From contig NZ_CP092462.1 in assembly GCF_022387135.1 (NCBI RefSeq), forward strand, positions 3,410,001-3,474,000: a DNA stretch of 64,000 nt, given 5' to 3'. This DNA is from Comamonas sp. B21-038 (GTDB lineage: Bacteria > Pseudomonadota > Gammaproteobacteria > Burkholderiales > Burkholderiaceae_C). Both the position numbers and the translations under genes were made by a program. This document shows positions 18,631 to 28,616 of this stretch, in pieces; position 1 is the stretch's first letter; every line of letters begins with the position of its first letter. The notes under the pieces are model-generated. The model ran no database searches and was not told where the DNA came from. It saw only the letters and a program-made list of their open reading frames with translations.

Positions 18631-19788
18631 ATGCGTACAAGCACGGTGTACCTGGCGCGCAATGTGGTCAACGCGCCCGAGCTCAAGGCCCGCATCATCG
18701 CGCGCAGCCGCGCGCGCAGCGATGCGCCCGACATTGCCGCCTGGCTGCAGAACCATTTCTACCGCTATCTGGTCGGTAACCTCAACGCACCGGCCGATGC
18801 GGTACAGGCCCTCACCACCACCGCAGCGTTGCAACAGCGCTATGCCGCCGGCGCGCCGGCCTGGGCACTGGCGCTGCTGGCCCGCAAGACCGGTCCCGAG
18901 ACAGCGCCAGCGGCAGCCGCGCTGTGGTGGATCGACCCCGACCACGACAGCGTGCTGGCGCTGGAGCGCCAGCTGCTGGAGTTTTTGCAGTCACGCAAGG
19001 GCACCTCGCTGGAAGGCAAGCTCGCCCGCATCAACTGCCCGCAGGCGCTGGAACGCTGGACGCAGGAGCACCAGGCTTTCGAGGCACAGCAACTGGCCGG
19101 CTGGCGCCAGCACCAGCCCCATGCGGTACAGATGGTGTGGCAAGGCAGCCAGGGAGCCTTTGTCGAACTGCTGCCCAGCAGCGGCGTGCTGCGCGAAGAG
19201 ATGGCCTACGAGAGCCAGATGATGCGCCACTGCCTGGGCCAGTTTGCCAACCGCCACCAGCTGACGGGCGGCTACGGCGAGCACTATGCCGAAGGCTGCG
19301 AGCAAGGCCGCATGCGCATCTTCAGCTACCGCACCGGCCAGGCCCAGCCGCGCATCACCATCAATGCCTGGCTGCAGGCCGATGGCCGCCTGCGCATCGA
19401 CCAGATCAAGGGCAAACAGAACCGCCCGCCGGTGGACCGCTACCGCGCCGATGTCATCGCCTTTCTGAACCAGCTGAACACCAGCGACGACACGCCCGAC
19501 GATGCGCTGGGCATGCGCCTGCTGCGTACCAGCGGCGCGCAGCCGGGCTGGCACGCCGTCGAGAACCTGCACAGCGAGGCCGAACAACTGCAGCTGTGGC
19601 AGCGCCAGCCCAGGCTGCTGCCCCATCTGCAGCACACCTCCCCGCTGGTGCAATGGCTGGCTGCAGCGCATGACTGCAGCCTGCTGGCCGGCCAGCACCT
19701 GCCGCCTGCGCTGGCCTACACGTTGGAACAGGCCGGCAAAGCGCCTCCCAGGATGCAGGCCCACCCCCGGCCGGAGGCGCAGCGATGA
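18631..19788 (+). CDS. PcfJ-like domain protein
   Basis: This protein has about 385 residues. The region from about 190 to 290 resembles the PcfJ domain. It has MMRHCLGQFANRHQ, then YGEHYAEGCEQGRMRIFSYR and the closing ITINAWLQADGRLRIDQIKG with KQNRPP. PcfJ was first named on an enterococcal conjugative plasmid, but chromosomal relatives have no known function. No catalytic motif is evident. An alternative ATG at 18607 would overlap the upstream gene. Its stop overlaps the next start by 4 bp (ATGA), so these three genes are almost certainly translated as one operon. Confidence 0.78.
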   Translation: MRTSTVYLARNVVNAPELKARIIARSRARSDAPDIAAWLQNHFYRYLVGNLNAPADAVQALTTTAALQQRYAAGAPAWALALLARKTGPETAPAAAALWWIDPDHDSVLALERQLLEFLQSRKGTSLEGKLARINCPQALERWTQEHQAFEAQQLAGWRQHQPHAVQMVWQGSQGAFVELLPSSGVLREEMAYESQMMRHCLGQFANRHQLTGGYGEHYAEGCEQGRMRIFSYRTGQAQPRITINAWLQADGRLRIDQIKGKQNRPPVDRYRADVIAFLNQLNTSDDTPDDALGMRLLRTSGAQPGWHAVENLHSEAEQLQLWQRQPRLLPHLQHTSPLVQWLAAAHDCSLLAGQHLPPALAYTLEQAGKAPPRMQAHPRPEAQR

Positions 19789-20450
19789 TCCAGCTCCTGG
19801 TGGCTGCCATCGGCCTGTGGCTGGTATGGCAATGCGTGCGCGCCTTTCGCCGGCAATGGGGCGGCCAGGCGCCGGCGCGGTCAGGACCGCTGGGGCATTA
19901 CCTGCTCACGCCCGAACAGAACTGGGCGTTGGCGCTGGCGCACCCGATGGCCTTCCATGCGCTCAAGGATGGCTTTGCCGACAGCGCGATGCCCTCGCCC
20001 ACCGCCGGCCTGGCAGCATCGTTGCGGCCCATGGCCCTGCATGCCTTCGGCCTGCGCACCGATCTGGACGATGCGCAGGTGCGCGCGCAATTGCCCGAGC
20101 GCATGCGCACGCGCTGGTGGTGCCTGGATGTGGAGCGGCTGCAGGCGGGGGATGACGCGCGTGCCGCGATGGCCTTTGCCTGCGTCCGGACTGCCTTTTT
20201 TGTGCGCACCGCAGCCATGCTCGGCTGGCTCAGCGCCGAGCAGCAGTGGCAGCTGCTGCAGCTCAATGCCGCGCGTGCCCGCGATTGCTTTGGCAACTGG
20301 CAGGAGCTGGGCAGCGCCTATATCCAGGGCCGCGCACAATGGGTGGCCAAAGGCCGCTCGGACGCACTGGGCCGCAGCCTGGACCCGGAGGAGTTGCAGC
20401 ACTGGCTGCAGGATGCCTCGCACCCCTGGGGTGCCTATGCCTGGCGCTGA
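19785..20450 (+). CDS. DUF1266 domain protein with N-terminal membrane anchor
   Basis: This 221-residue protein begins with one hydrophobic segment (MIQLLVAAIGLWLVW) and a basic flank, consistent with a membrane anchor facing the cytoplasm. The rest matches the DUF1266 pattern seen in Escherichia coli YbeR/YbeU. It has a helical domain with AFACVRTAFFVRTAAMLGWL, then the NWQELGSAYIQGRAQW motif and a C-terminal WLQDASHPWGAYAWR. The function of DUF1266 is unknown. The start overlaps the PcfJ-like gene by 4 bp. It is the last gene of the three-gene unit and converges on the NlpC/P60 gene. Confidence 0.8.
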   Translation: MIQLLVAAIGLWLVWQCVRAFRRQWGGQAPARSGPLGHYLLTPEQNWALALAHPMAFHALKDGFADSAMPSPTAGLAASLRPMALHAFGLRTDLDDAQVRAQLPERMRTRWWCLDVERLQAGDDARAAMAFACVRTAFFVRTAAMLGWLSAEQQWQLLQLNAARARDCFGNWQELGSAYIQGRAQWVAKGRSDALGRSLDPEELQHWLQDASHPWGAYAWR

Positions 20451-20511
20451 CCCCGAATTTGCCGCCGTTTTGGGCGCGCTGCCTCTTGTTTTATTCAGCC
20501 GATGAATATTC

Positions 20512-21087
20512 TCATGCGTCAAAAATCGTGCGTGCCTCGGTGAAGCGGCGTGAGAAATAGGGATTGTCCAGGCTCACCGTCTTGACCACGCCGCCGCTCG
20601 ACGGCGCATGGACAAACTGGTTGTTGCCGGCATAAATGCCCATGTGCGAGTAGCGCCCGCCCATGGTGTTGAAGAACACAAAATCGCCGCGCTGCAGATC
20701 ACGCCGGTCGATCTCGGCGCTCACCCCTGCCCACTGGGCCGTGGTACGCGGCAGGCGGCGCGTGGTGATGCCCTGGATCGCATACTGGATCAGGCCGCTG
20801 CAGTCAAAGCCGCCTTCAGGCGTGTTGCCGCCATAGGTGTAGGGCGTGTTGACGACGAGCATGACCCGCGCATACAGCGCCTCGCGCAACTCGCCGCTCA
20901 GCCCCAGATTGACGGGCACGACACCGGTGTCAACGCGCGGCGAGGTGGCCACCTCCGTGGCGGAGCGCCGGCCCGCCGCTGGCCGCGCGGTGCGCGATGG
21001 CGACGAGCCGCAACCCGCCAGCAGCGCCGATGCCGACAGCGCCCAGAGCAAAAAGGGACGGCGCGCCGCCCCGTTGTGGTGGTCCAT
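20512..21087 (-). CDS. NlpC/P60 (C40) family lipoprotein peptidase
   Basis: This 191-residue lipoprotein has a signal peptide with lipobox LLAG-C26. The C-terminal NlpC/P60 domain (about residues 70-190) has the catalytic cysteine in FDCSGLIQYA, the histidine in RYSHMGIYAG, and a third polar residue in FVHAPSSGG. Such enzymes cleave the D-Glu-mDAP bond of cell-wall peptides. The start at 21087 (MDHHNG) has a GGGGGAG ribosome-binding site; an ATG at 21123 also opens the frame but places that site inside the gene. It is divergent from fdnG, and the shared 237-bp gap contains an inverted repeat. Confidence 0.9.
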   Translation of the reverse strand: MDHHNGAARRPFLLWALSASALLAGCGSSPSRTARPAAGRRSATEVATSPRVDTGVVPVNLGLSGELREALYARVMLVVNTPYTYGGNTPEGGFDCSGLIQYAIQGITTRRLPRTTAQWAGVSAEIDRRDLQRGDFVFFNTMGGRYSHMGIYAGNNQFVHAPSSGGVVKTVSLDNPYFSRRFTEARTIFDA

Positions 21088-21133
21088 GGTCTCCCCCTTG
21101 GATTCAGGCGGCAAGAAATTCATGAAGCATATT

Positions 21134-21161
21134 ATTCACAATTCCATGCAAGTTTGTGAAT
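21134..21161. promoter_or_regulatory. Inverted repeat upstream of fdnG, possible operator
   Basis: ATTCACAA (21134-21141) and TTGTGAAT (21154-21161) form a perfect 8-bp inverted repeat with a 12-bp spacer, so the half-sites are two helical turns apart. It lies in the divergent gap between the NlpC/P60 gene and fdnG. No FNR-type TTGAT-N4-ATCAA site is visible nearby. The bound protein is unknown. Confidence 0.45.
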
Positions 21162-21324
21162 TGTATTGGTATTTCTCGCCACAACGGATCGTCCTCGCAT
21201 TTTTACCAATTTGTCAAACCCGCTGAATACCCGGAAAGCCCAACTATTCTGCTTTCAGAGGGAGAAGACTACAATTTGTGTCGTAAGCATAGAAAACAAG
21301 CATCCTTCGTTGAAAGGACACCCC

Positions 21325-24300
21325 ATGGTGCAATTCTCCAGACGCCAGTTCATGAAAGTGACTGGTTCGACTCTGGCGGGTTCCAGCCTGGCGGTGATGG
21401 GCTTCTCGCCCGCCACCGCACTTGCCGGAGTTCGTCAGTACAAGCTGGTCGGCAGCACAGTGACACGGCAAACCTGCACGTATTGCTCTGTTGGCTGCGG
21501 CATTTTGATGTACTCGCTGGGCGATGGCGGCAAGAACGCCAAGCTCTCTGTGATCCACGTCGAAGGCGACCCCGACCATCCCGTCAACCGTGGCACCTTG
21601 TGCCCCAAGGGCGCATCGCTGCTGGACATCGTCCACAGCCCCAACCGCCTGCTCTACCCCGAATACCGCGCGCCCGGCTCCAACGAGTGGAAGCGCCTGT
21701 CCTGGGATGAGGCGCTGACCCGCATCACCAAGCTGCTCAAGGACGATCGCGATGCGAACTTCCTCGAGAAGACCGATGATGGCCTGACGGTGAACCGTTG
21801 GACCTCGACCGGCATGCTGGCCGCTTCGGCCTCCAGCAACGAAGCCGGTTACATCACCTACAAAGTGGCCCGCTCTTGGGGCATGTTGGCGTTCGACAAC
21901 CAAGCCCGTGTCTGACACGGCCCGACGGTGGCAGGTCTTGCCCCGACGTTTGGCCGTGGAGCGATGACGAACCATTGGGTCGACATCAAGAACGCGGACG
22001 TTATTTTGATCATGGGCGGCAATGCCGCTGAAGCCCACCCTTGCGGCTTCAAATGGGTGACCGAGGCGAAGGAGCACAACAAGGCTCACTTCATGGTGGT
22101 CGACCCGCGCTTCAACCGGTCGGCTTCGGTGGCGGATTTCTACGCCCCTATCCGCTCCGGTTCGGACATTGTTTTCCTCGGCGGTGTGATCAATTACCTG
22201 CTGACGAACGACAAGATCCACCACGAGTACGTGCGCAACTACACCGACTTCACGTTCATCGTGCGGGAAGACTTTGCGTTCGACGAAGGCATCTTCTCGG
22301 GCTACAACCCCGAAAAGCGCACCTACGACAAGGCCAGCTGGGACTACGAGCTGGGCGAGGACGGTTACGTCAAGACTGACCCGAGCCTGCAGCACCCGCG
22401 TTGCGTCTATCAATGGCTCAAGCGCCACTACGCCAGCTACACGCCTGAGAAGGTCGAGAGCGTCTGCGGTACGCCCCAGGCCAAGTTCCTGCATGTCTGC
22501 GAAAAGCTCGCATCGACGGCACAGGCTGGCCGCGCCGCAACCATCCTCTACGCACTGGGCTGGACCCAGCACTCGATCGGCGCGCAGATCCTGCGTACCG
22601 GCGCCATGGTGCAGTTGCTGCTGGGCAATATCGGTGTCGCCGGTGGCGGCATGAACGCGTTGCGCGGACACTCCAACATCCAGGGCCTGACCGACCTGGG
22701 CCTGCTGTCCAACGCACTGCCGGGCTACCTGACCCTGGCCAACCAGGGCGAGCAGGACTACCAGAAGTACATCGACGCGCGCACGCAAAAGCCTTTGCGT
22801 GCCAATCAGATGAGCTACTGGCAGAACTATCCCAAGTTCCATGTGAGCCTGATGAAGGCTTTCTGGGGACCGGCGGCCACCAAGGACAACAACTGGGCCT
22901 ATGACTACCTGCCCAAGCTCGACAAGCAGTACGACATGCTGCAGATTTTCGAGCTGATGAACGAAGGCAAGGTCAACGGCTACATCGCGCAGGGCTTCAA
23001 CCCCCTGGCGGCGTTGTCCAACAAGAGCCGCGTGCGCGACGGTCTGGCCAAGCTCAAGTTCCTGGTCGTGATGGACCCGCTGGCCACCGAGACCTCGGAG
23101 TTCTGGAAGAACTACGGCGAGCACAACGACATCGACACCGCATCGGTGCAGACCGAAGTGTTCCGCCTGCCCACCACCTGCTTTGCAGAAGAGGATGGCG
23201 CAGTCGTGAGTTCTTCGCGTGTGCTGCAGTGGCACTGGAAGGCCTCCGAGCCGCCGGGTGAAGCCAAGACCGACATTGCGATCATGTCGGCCCTGCACCT
23301 GCGCATGAAGGCGGCCTACCAGAAGGACGGCGGCAAGTTCCCGGATCCAATCCAGAACCTGTGGTGGCCCTATGCACAGCCTGCGCACCCCTCGTCCGAG
23401 GAAATCGCCAAGGAGTACAACGGCCGGGCATTGACCGACCTGACCGCGCCCGATGGCAAGGTGCTGCGCCCTGCCGGCCAGCAGCTGTCCGGCTTTGGCG
23501 AGTTGCGTGACGATGGCTCCACGATGAGTGGCTGCTGGATCTGGACAGGCAGCTGGACCGAGGCGGGCAACCAGATGGGCCGCCGCGACAACAGCGACCC
23601 GACGGGCATCGGCAATACGCTGAACTGGGCCTGGGCCTGGCCGGCCAACCGCCGCGTGCTGTACAACCGCGCATCGGCGGACCTGGAAGGCAAACCGTTC
23701 AACCCGAACCGCACCTTGGTCAAGTGGAACGGCAAGACCTGGGGCGGCGCTGATGTGCCGGACTACGGCCCGACCATCGCGCCCGAGACCGGCACCGGTC
23801 CGTTCATCATGAACCCGGAAGGGGTGGCACGCTTCTTTGCCCGCAAGGGCATGAACGAAGGTCCGTTCCCGACGCACTACGAGGCATTCGACAACCCGCT
23901 GGGCTACAACCCGATGTACCCGAAGAACGACAAGGCCGTCAGCAACCCGGCGGCTCGCGTCTTCCCGGCCATCTGGGAGACCTTCGGCAAGGCGGACGAA
24001 TTCCCGCATGTGGGCACGACCTACCGTTTGACGGAGCACTTTCACTACTGGACCAAGCACGCGTTGCTCAACTCCATCATCCAGCCCGAGCAGTTCGTCG
24101 AGATCGGCGAGGCGCTGGCCAAGGAGATCGGCATTGCGACGGGCGCGATGGTGAAGGTCAGCTCCAAGCGTGGCTACATCAAGGCCGCTGCGGTGGTGAC
24201 CAAGCGCATCAAGCCCATGCAGATCGAAGGCAAGACGGTGCACCACGTGGGTATTCCTATCCACTGGGGCTTCAAGGGCCTGACCAAGCCTGGCTTCCTC

Positions 24301-24387
24301 GCCAACACCCTCACCCCGTTTGTGGGTGACGGCAACAGCAACACGCCAGAGTTCAAGACCTTCCTCGTGAAGGTTGAGAAGATCTAA
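21325..24387 (+). CDS. fdnG: Formate dehydrogenase major subunit, selenoprotein (UGA at 21913 read as selenocysteine)
   Basis: This 1020-residue molybdopterin bis-MGD enzyme oxidises formate to CO2 in the periplasm. Residues 1-35 are a Tat signal (SRRQFMKVTG). The [4Fe-4S] cysteines are in CTYCSVGCG and TLCPKG. The in-frame TGA at 21913-21915 falls at residue 197 in the context NQARV-Sec-HGPTVAGLAPTFGRG, within one residue of the E. coli FdnG selenocysteine (196). A SECIS-like hairpin follows at once. Reading the UGA as a stop would split the gene in two at exactly the active site, so annotators must join 21325-24387. fdnH and fdnI follow in one operon. The high similarity on both sides excludes a simple nonsense mutation. 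Confidence 0.97.
21913..21953 (+). promoter_or_regulatory. Bacterial SECIS element in fdnG mRNA
   Basis: The UGA is followed by an apical hairpin: stem GGCA (21930-21933) with TGCC (21939-21942), lower GG/CC pairs (21927-21928 with 21943-21944), a bulged T at 21929, and loop GGTCT. These are the SelB-binding features known from E. coli fdhF and fdnG. The hairpin is coding sequence, so it is constrained at both RNA and protein level. Confidence 0.9.
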
Positions 24388-24396
24388 GGAGCAGCG

Positions 24397-25338
24397 ATGT
24401 CATCTCTTCAATCATTGGATATCAAGCGCCGCTCCGCCACCACCACCCCATCGCCCAGCGTGCGCAGCCCGCATGGCGGCGAGGTGGCCAAGCTGATCGA
24501 TGTCTCCAAGTGCATCGGCTGCAAGGCCTGCCAGACCGCCTGCATGGAGTGGAACGATCTGCGTGACGATGTAGGCACGGTCGCGGCCGGGGTCTACGAC
24601 AACCCGACCGACCTGACGGCCAACTCCTGGACGGTGATGCGGTTTTCCGAATACGAAAACGAAGCCACCGGCAACCTGGAATGGCTGATCCGCAAGGACG
24701 GCTGCATGCACTGCGAAGACCCGGGCTGCCTCAAGGCCTGCCCCTCTCCCGGTGCGATCTTGCAGTACACCAACGGCATCGTGGATTTCCAGGAGGAAAA
24801 CTGCGTGGGCTGCGGCTACTGCGTGACCGGCTGCCCGTTCAACATTCCGCGCATCTCCAAAAAGGACCACAAGGCCTACAAGTGCACGCTGTGCTCGGAC
24901 CGCGTGGCCGTCGGCCAGGAGCCTGCCTGCGTCAAGACCTGCCCGACCGGCGCGATCATGTTTGGCACCAAGACCGCCATGCAAGAGCGCGCCGAGGAGC
25001 GCATTGTCGATCTGAAGGAGCGTGGCTTTGACAAGGCCGGCCTCTACGATCCGCAAGGCGTGGGCGGCACCCACGTGATGTATGTGCTGCACCATGGCGA
25101 CAAGCCCTCGCTCTACCACGGCCTGCCCGATGATCCATCGATCAGCCCGATGGTGAGCCTGTGGAAGGGTGTGGCCAAGCCACTGGCGCTGGCAGCCTTG
25201 GGCGTTGCGGCCGTCGGCAGCTTCTTCCACTACATCACCAAGGGCCCGATCGAAGTGCCTGAGGAGCTGGAAGAGGAAGAAGCCGCCAGGGCACGTGCGG
25301 AAAAGGGCATTGACCACCACGAGGAGTCTGGACGATGA
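24397..25338 (+). CDS. fdnH: Formate dehydrogenase iron-sulfur (beta) subunit
   Basis: This 313-residue electron-transfer subunit has four ferredoxin-type [4Fe-4S] motifs: [35 protein letters not shown] and the CTLC...CVKTC pair. Near the C-terminus (about residues 250-275) is one membrane segment that anchors the periplasmic enzyme, followed by an acidic tail. It passes electrons from the FdnG selenocysteine site to the cytochrome b subunit. The start has a TAAGGAGCAGCG ribosome-binding site 9 bp after the fdnG stop. It overlaps fdnI by 4 bp. FdoH is an equally good name. Confidence 0.96.
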   Translation: MSSLQSLDIKRRSATTTPSPSVRSPHGGEVAKLIDVSKCIGCKACQTACMEWNDLRDDVGTVAAGVYDNPTDLTANSWTVMRFSEYENEATGNLEWLIRKDGCMHCEDPGCLKACPSPGAILQYTNGIVDFQEENCVGCGYCVTGCPFNIPRISKKDHKAYKCTLCSDRVAVGQEPACVKTCPTGAIMFGTKTAMQERAEERIVDLKERGFDKAGLYDPQGVGGTHVMYVLHHGDKPSLYHGLPDDPSISPMVSLWKGVAKPLALAALGVAAVGSFFHYITKGPIEVPEELEEEEAARARAEKGIDHHEESGR

Positions 25339-25997
25339 AAAGCAAGACCCGTGATATTCAACGCTACACCGCTGGCGAACGCGTCAACCACTGGGTGGTC
25401 GCGATCAGCTTTGTGCTGCTGGCCCTGTCGGGTCTGGCGTTCTTCCATCCCTCGTTCTTCTTCATGACGAACCTGTTCGGTGGCGGACCCTGGACCCGCA
25501 TCCTGCACCCCTACATCGGCCTGGTGATGACCGTCGGCTTCGTGCTGATGTTCTTCCGCTTCTGGCAGCTCAACATCATTCGCAAGAACGATGTGGAATG
25601 GCTCAAGAACGTGCCGGCGCTGGTCAACGGTGAGCACGAGAAGATGCCGCCGGTGGACAAGTACAACGGCGGCCAGAAGGCGCTGTTCTGGATGCTGGTG
25701 CTGTGCATGGCGGGCCTGCTGGTGACCGGCGTGCTGATGTGGCGCGCCTGGTGGAACCTGCCGGTGAATGTGGTGCGCGCTGCGGCGCTGCTGCATGCAC
25801 TGTCGGCCTTCGGCCTGATCGGTCTGATCATTGCCCACATCTACGCCGCCATCTGGACCAAGGGCACGATCCGCGCGATGACGCGCGGCACGGTGACCCG
25901 CGCTTGGGCGCGCTACCACCATCCGCTGTGGTACCGCCGCATGACGGGCGACAGCACGGACATGGACAAGCAGACGAGCCACAAGCGCGGTGCCTGA
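25335..25997 (+). CDS. fdnI: Formate dehydrogenase cytochrome b556 (gamma) subunit
   Basis: This 220-residue membrane subunit has four predicted transmembrane segments (about residues 18-38, 56-76, 112-132 and 148-170). Candidate haem histidines are in NHWVVA, LHPYIGL and [11 protein letters not shown]. It transfers electrons from the iron-sulfur subunit to quinone. The start codon overlaps the fdnH stop (ATGA), showing translational coupling. An intrinsic terminator lies 62 bp after the stop, so fdnGHI forms one unit separate from fdhE. Confidence 0.95.
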   Translation: MKSKTRDIQRYTAGERVNHWVVAISFVLLALSGLAFFHPSFFFMTNLFGGGPWTRILHPYIGLVMTVGFVLMFFRFWQLNIIRKNDVEWLKNVPALVNGEHEKMPPVDKYNGGQKALFWMLVLCMAGLLVTGVLMWRAWWNLPVNVVRAAALLHALSAFGLIGLIIAHIYAAIWTKGTIRAMTRGTVTRAWARYHHPLWYRRMTGDSTDMDKQTSHKRGA

Positions 25998-26059
25998 CGC
26001 GCTTGCCGGGCATGCCCCGGCAAGCGGCACTGCCCCGGGTCGGCCCCGCCCCGCTCCCC

Positions 26060-26099
26060 AACGCCGATAGCCCCGCCAGGACTATCGGCGTTGATTTTT
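26060..26099 (+). terminator. Intrinsic terminator after fdnI
   Basis: AACGCCGATAG (26060-26070) pairs perfectly with 26082-26092 around an 11-base loop, followed by GATTTTT. It separates fdnGHI from fdhE. Confidence 0.85.
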
Positions 26100-26113
26100 G
26101 AGAAAATCCCCGT

Positions 26114-27079
26114 ATGCAACGCATTCTTCAGCCCGGTGAGATCGAGTCGCTCGACCACACCAGTTTCCCGCGCGTGCTGCTGCCCAACACCAGCAGTCTG
26201 TTCCTTGACCGAGCCCAGCGCATTCGCCAGCTGGCCGACGGCAATCCGATTGCGGACTACCTGCTGTTCATCGCCAAACTGGTGGACGCCCAGCACCAGG
26301 CCGCCCAGGGTCTGCAGGTCGCGGCGCCTGAAGCTGCCGCTATCGCGCAGGCCCAGCAGTTCTCGTCGCCGCTGCTGCCTGCCGCTGACCACCTGGACCC
26401 CGCCTGGCACCAGGTGCTGGACCGCATGCTGGCGCAGCTGGGCAGTGCCGATGGCCTGCCCCCAGCCCTGCAGCCGCTGATTGCCGAGCTGCAACGCTGC
26501 AGCACCGAGGACCGCAATGCGCTGGCCAAACGCCTGCTGACCAAGGAGCTGGCTGCGCGCGATGTGGGCCTGGCACCTTTTGTCATGGCGGCGTTGCAAG
26601 TGGTGTTTGCCACCCGGGCCAGCCAGCTCAGGCTGGCCGACATCCCTTTTACCGACCCGGCTACCATCTGCCCGGTCTGCGCCAGCGAGCCTGTTGCCGG
26701 CGTGGTGCGCATTGGCGGCAAGATGGCCGGCCACCGTTACATGCACTGCGGCTGCTGCGCGACCGAATGGCATATGGTGCGCGTCAAATGCAGCCACTGC
26801 GAATCGACCAAGGGCATCCGCTACCAGGGCCTGGATGGCGGCAAGGATGTCGTGCTGGCGGAAACCTGTACCGAATGCGGCAGCTACCGCAAGCTGGTCA
26901 ACCAGGAAAAAGACCCGCTGGCCGAGCCGCTGGCCGATGACCTGGCCAGCCTGATGCTGGACCTGCTGATGAGCGAGCAGACCTCGTTCTCGCGCGCGAG
27001 CGGCAACCCGCTGCTGTTCGTGGCCGTGGCCGAGCCGCAGGCGGCCGATGCCGATGGCAGCGTGCCCGATCTGCATTAA
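26114..27079 (+). CDS. fdhE: Formate dehydrogenase accessory protein FdhE
   Basis: This 321-residue cytoplasmic protein is needed for activity of membrane formate dehydrogenases and interacts with their catalytic subunits before Tat export. The C-terminal half has rubredoxin-like CxxC motifs that bind metal: CPVCASEP, a CGCC followed by CSHCEST, and CTECGSYR. The N-terminal half is helical. The ATG follows the fdnI terminator by 14 bp without a strong ribosome-binding site. Its own terminator follows, so fdhE may be expressed separately from both neighbours or by read-through. Confidence 0.93.
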   Translation: MQRILQPGEIESLDHTSFPRVLLPNTSSLFLDRAQRIRQLADGNPIADYLLFIAKLVDAQHQAAQGLQVAAPEAAAIAQAQQFSSPLLPAADHLDPAWHQVLDRMLAQLGSADGLPPALQPLIAELQRCSTEDRNALAKRLLTKELAARDVGLAPFVMAALQVVFATRASQLRLADIPFTDPATICPVCASEPVAGVVRIGGKMAGHRYMHCGCCATEWHMVRVKCSHCESTKGIRYQGLDGGKDVVLAETCTECGSYRKLVNQEKDPLAEPLADDLASLMLDLLMSEQTSFSRASGNPLLFVAVAEPQAADADGSVPDLH

Positions 27080-27123
27080 GGGCGTGCCGGCACCCTGAAC
27101 ATTTTGGCACCATGCCATACTGG

Positions 27124-27158
27124 ACGATGGCGCTGCTGCCGCAGCCCATCGTTTTTTT
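27124..27158 (+). terminator. Intrinsic terminator between fdhE and selA
   Basis: ACGATGG and CCATCGT form the outer stem, and GCTGC/GCAGC the inner stem past a one-base bulge, with a TGCC loop. Seven Ts follow (27152-27158). It ends 30 bp before the selA start. Confidence 0.85.
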
Positions 27159-27188
27159 ATTTCTGCCCCTGTTTGAGCTGGTTTGCCC

Positions 27189-28616
27189 ATGAACGCACCG
27201 TCCCACCTGCCCTCTGTTGACAAGCTGCTGCAGCACCCGCGCACCGCTGCGCTGCTGGACGGCTACGGCAAGACCCAGTGCACGCAGGCCATCCGCGCAG
27301 CGCTGGGCGAGGCCCGCAGCCGCTGGCTGGCACAGACGGGCAGCAGCGCAGACGGTGCCGATGCCTTGCTGGACGCCGCCGAACAAAAGCTCCAACAGCT
27401 GTTTGCGCCGCGTCTGAAAGCGGTCTACAACCTGACCGGCACGGTGCTGCACACCAACCTGGGCCGGGCGCTGCTGCCCCAGGAGGCCATCGACGCCGTG
27501 GTGCAGGCGCTGGCGACCCCCAGCAATCTGGAGTACGACCTGGCCGACGGCGGCCGCGGCGACCGCGATGACCTGGTCGAAGACCTGGTCTGCCGCCTGA
27601 CCGGCGCCGAAGCGGCCACCATCGTCAACAACAATGCGGCCGCCGTGCTGCTGGTGCTGTCCACGTTGGCGCGCGACAAGGAGGTGGTGGTCTCGCGCGG
27701 CGAGCTGGTCGAGATTGGCGGCGCCTTCCGCATCCCGGATGTGATGACGCGCGCCGGCGCCCGCCTGGTCGAGGTGGGCACCACCAACCGCACCCATGAG
27801 AAAGACTACGAAGCGGCGCTGGGCGAGCACAGCGCCGCGCTGATGAAGGTCCACTGCAGCAACTACGCGATCAGCGGCTTCACCAAATCGGTGGCCGAGG
27901 CCGATGTCGCGCGCATCGCCCATGCGCGTCAGCTCCCGCTGATCGTGGACCTGGGCAGCGGCACCTTGATCGACATGCGCGGCTGGGGCCTGCCCTATGA
28001 GGTGACCGTGCGCGAGACCGTCGAGGCCGGCGCCGACATCGTGACCTTCAGCGGAGACAAGCTGCTGGGCGGCCCGCAGGCCGGCATCATCGTCGGCAGC
28101 AAGGCCTTGATCGCCCAGATCAAGAAGAACCCGCTCAAGCGTGCGCTGCGCGTGGGCAAGCTCACCCTGGCCGCGCTCGAACCCACGTTGCGCCTCTACC
28201 TGCACCCCGAAAAGCTGGCCGAGCGCCTGACCACGTTGCGCCTCTTCACCCGCCCGGCTGCCGCCATGCAGCAGCAGGCGATTGCGCTGCAGGCACCGCT
28301 GCAACGCCTGCTGGGGCCGGATTACCGGGTGGAGCACGCCGCGATGACCAGCCAGATCGGCAGCGGCGCCTTGCCCGTCGAAAGCCTGCCCAGCCATGGG
28401 CTGGTGGTGCGCCCCCAAGAGCGCAAACGCGCCGGACGCCTGCTGCAGCAGCTGGAAGCCGCGCTGCGCCAGCTGCCGCGCCCGGTGATCGGCCGGCTGC
28501 GCGACGATGCACTCTGGCTGGATCTGCGCTGCCTGGAAGCGGCCGACCAGGCCGCCTTTGCCGCCAACCTGCAGCAGCTGGCCCTGGGCAGCGGCGGCAA
28601 GGACGGTCAGGCATGA
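27189..28616 (+). CDS. selA: L-seryl-tRNA(Sec) selenium transferase
   Basis: This 475-residue PLP enzyme converts Ser-tRNA(Sec) to Sec-tRNA(Sec) using selenophosphate. The N-terminal region contacts tRNA(Sec). The core has [28 protein letters not shown] and [14 protein letters not shown], whose lysine holds PLP. It has standard family length. The ATG at 27189 follows an in-frame TTG at 27183, a less likely start. It overlaps selB by 4 bp, and selC follows, so the selA-selB pair sits directly beside its tRNA and downstream of the selenoprotein. Confidence 0.97.
   Translation: MNAPSHLPSVDKLLQHPRTAALLDGYGKTQCTQAIRAALGEARSRWLAQTGSSADGADALLDAAEQKLQQLFAPRLKAVYNLTGTVLHTNLGRALLPQEAIDAVVQALATPSNLEYDLADGGRGDRDDLVEDLVCRLTGAEAATIVNNNAAAVLLVLSTLARDKEVVVSRGELVEIGGAFRIPDVMTRAGARLVEVGTTNRTHEKDYEAALGEHSAALMKVHCSNYAISGFTKSVAEADVARIAHARQLPLIVDLGSGTLIDMRGWGLPYEVTVRETVEAGADIVTFSGDKLLGGPQAGIIVGSKALIAQIKKNPLKRALRVGKLTLAALEPTLRLYLHPEKLAERLTTLRLFTRPAAAMQQQAIALQAPLQRLLGPDYRVEHAAMTSQIGSGALPVESLPSHGLVVRPQERKRAGRLLQQLEAALRQLPRPVIGRLRDDALWLDLRCLEAADQAAFAANLQQLALGSGGKDGQA

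Noticed and set aside
16268..18640. Open frame of 790 codons on the minus strand
   Set aside because: Antisense shadow of the helical-repeat gene; no start signal or conserved motif.
21913..21915. In-frame TGA that could be taken for a nonsense mutation splitting fdnG into two genes
   Set aside because: Family sequence is continuous on both sides, the codon is at the known Sec position, a SECIS hairpin follows, and selABCD are all present.
21244..24264. Open frame of about 1000 codons on the minus strand
   Set aside because: It lies antisense to fdnG, has no recognisable protein sequence and arises from GC-rich codon bias.
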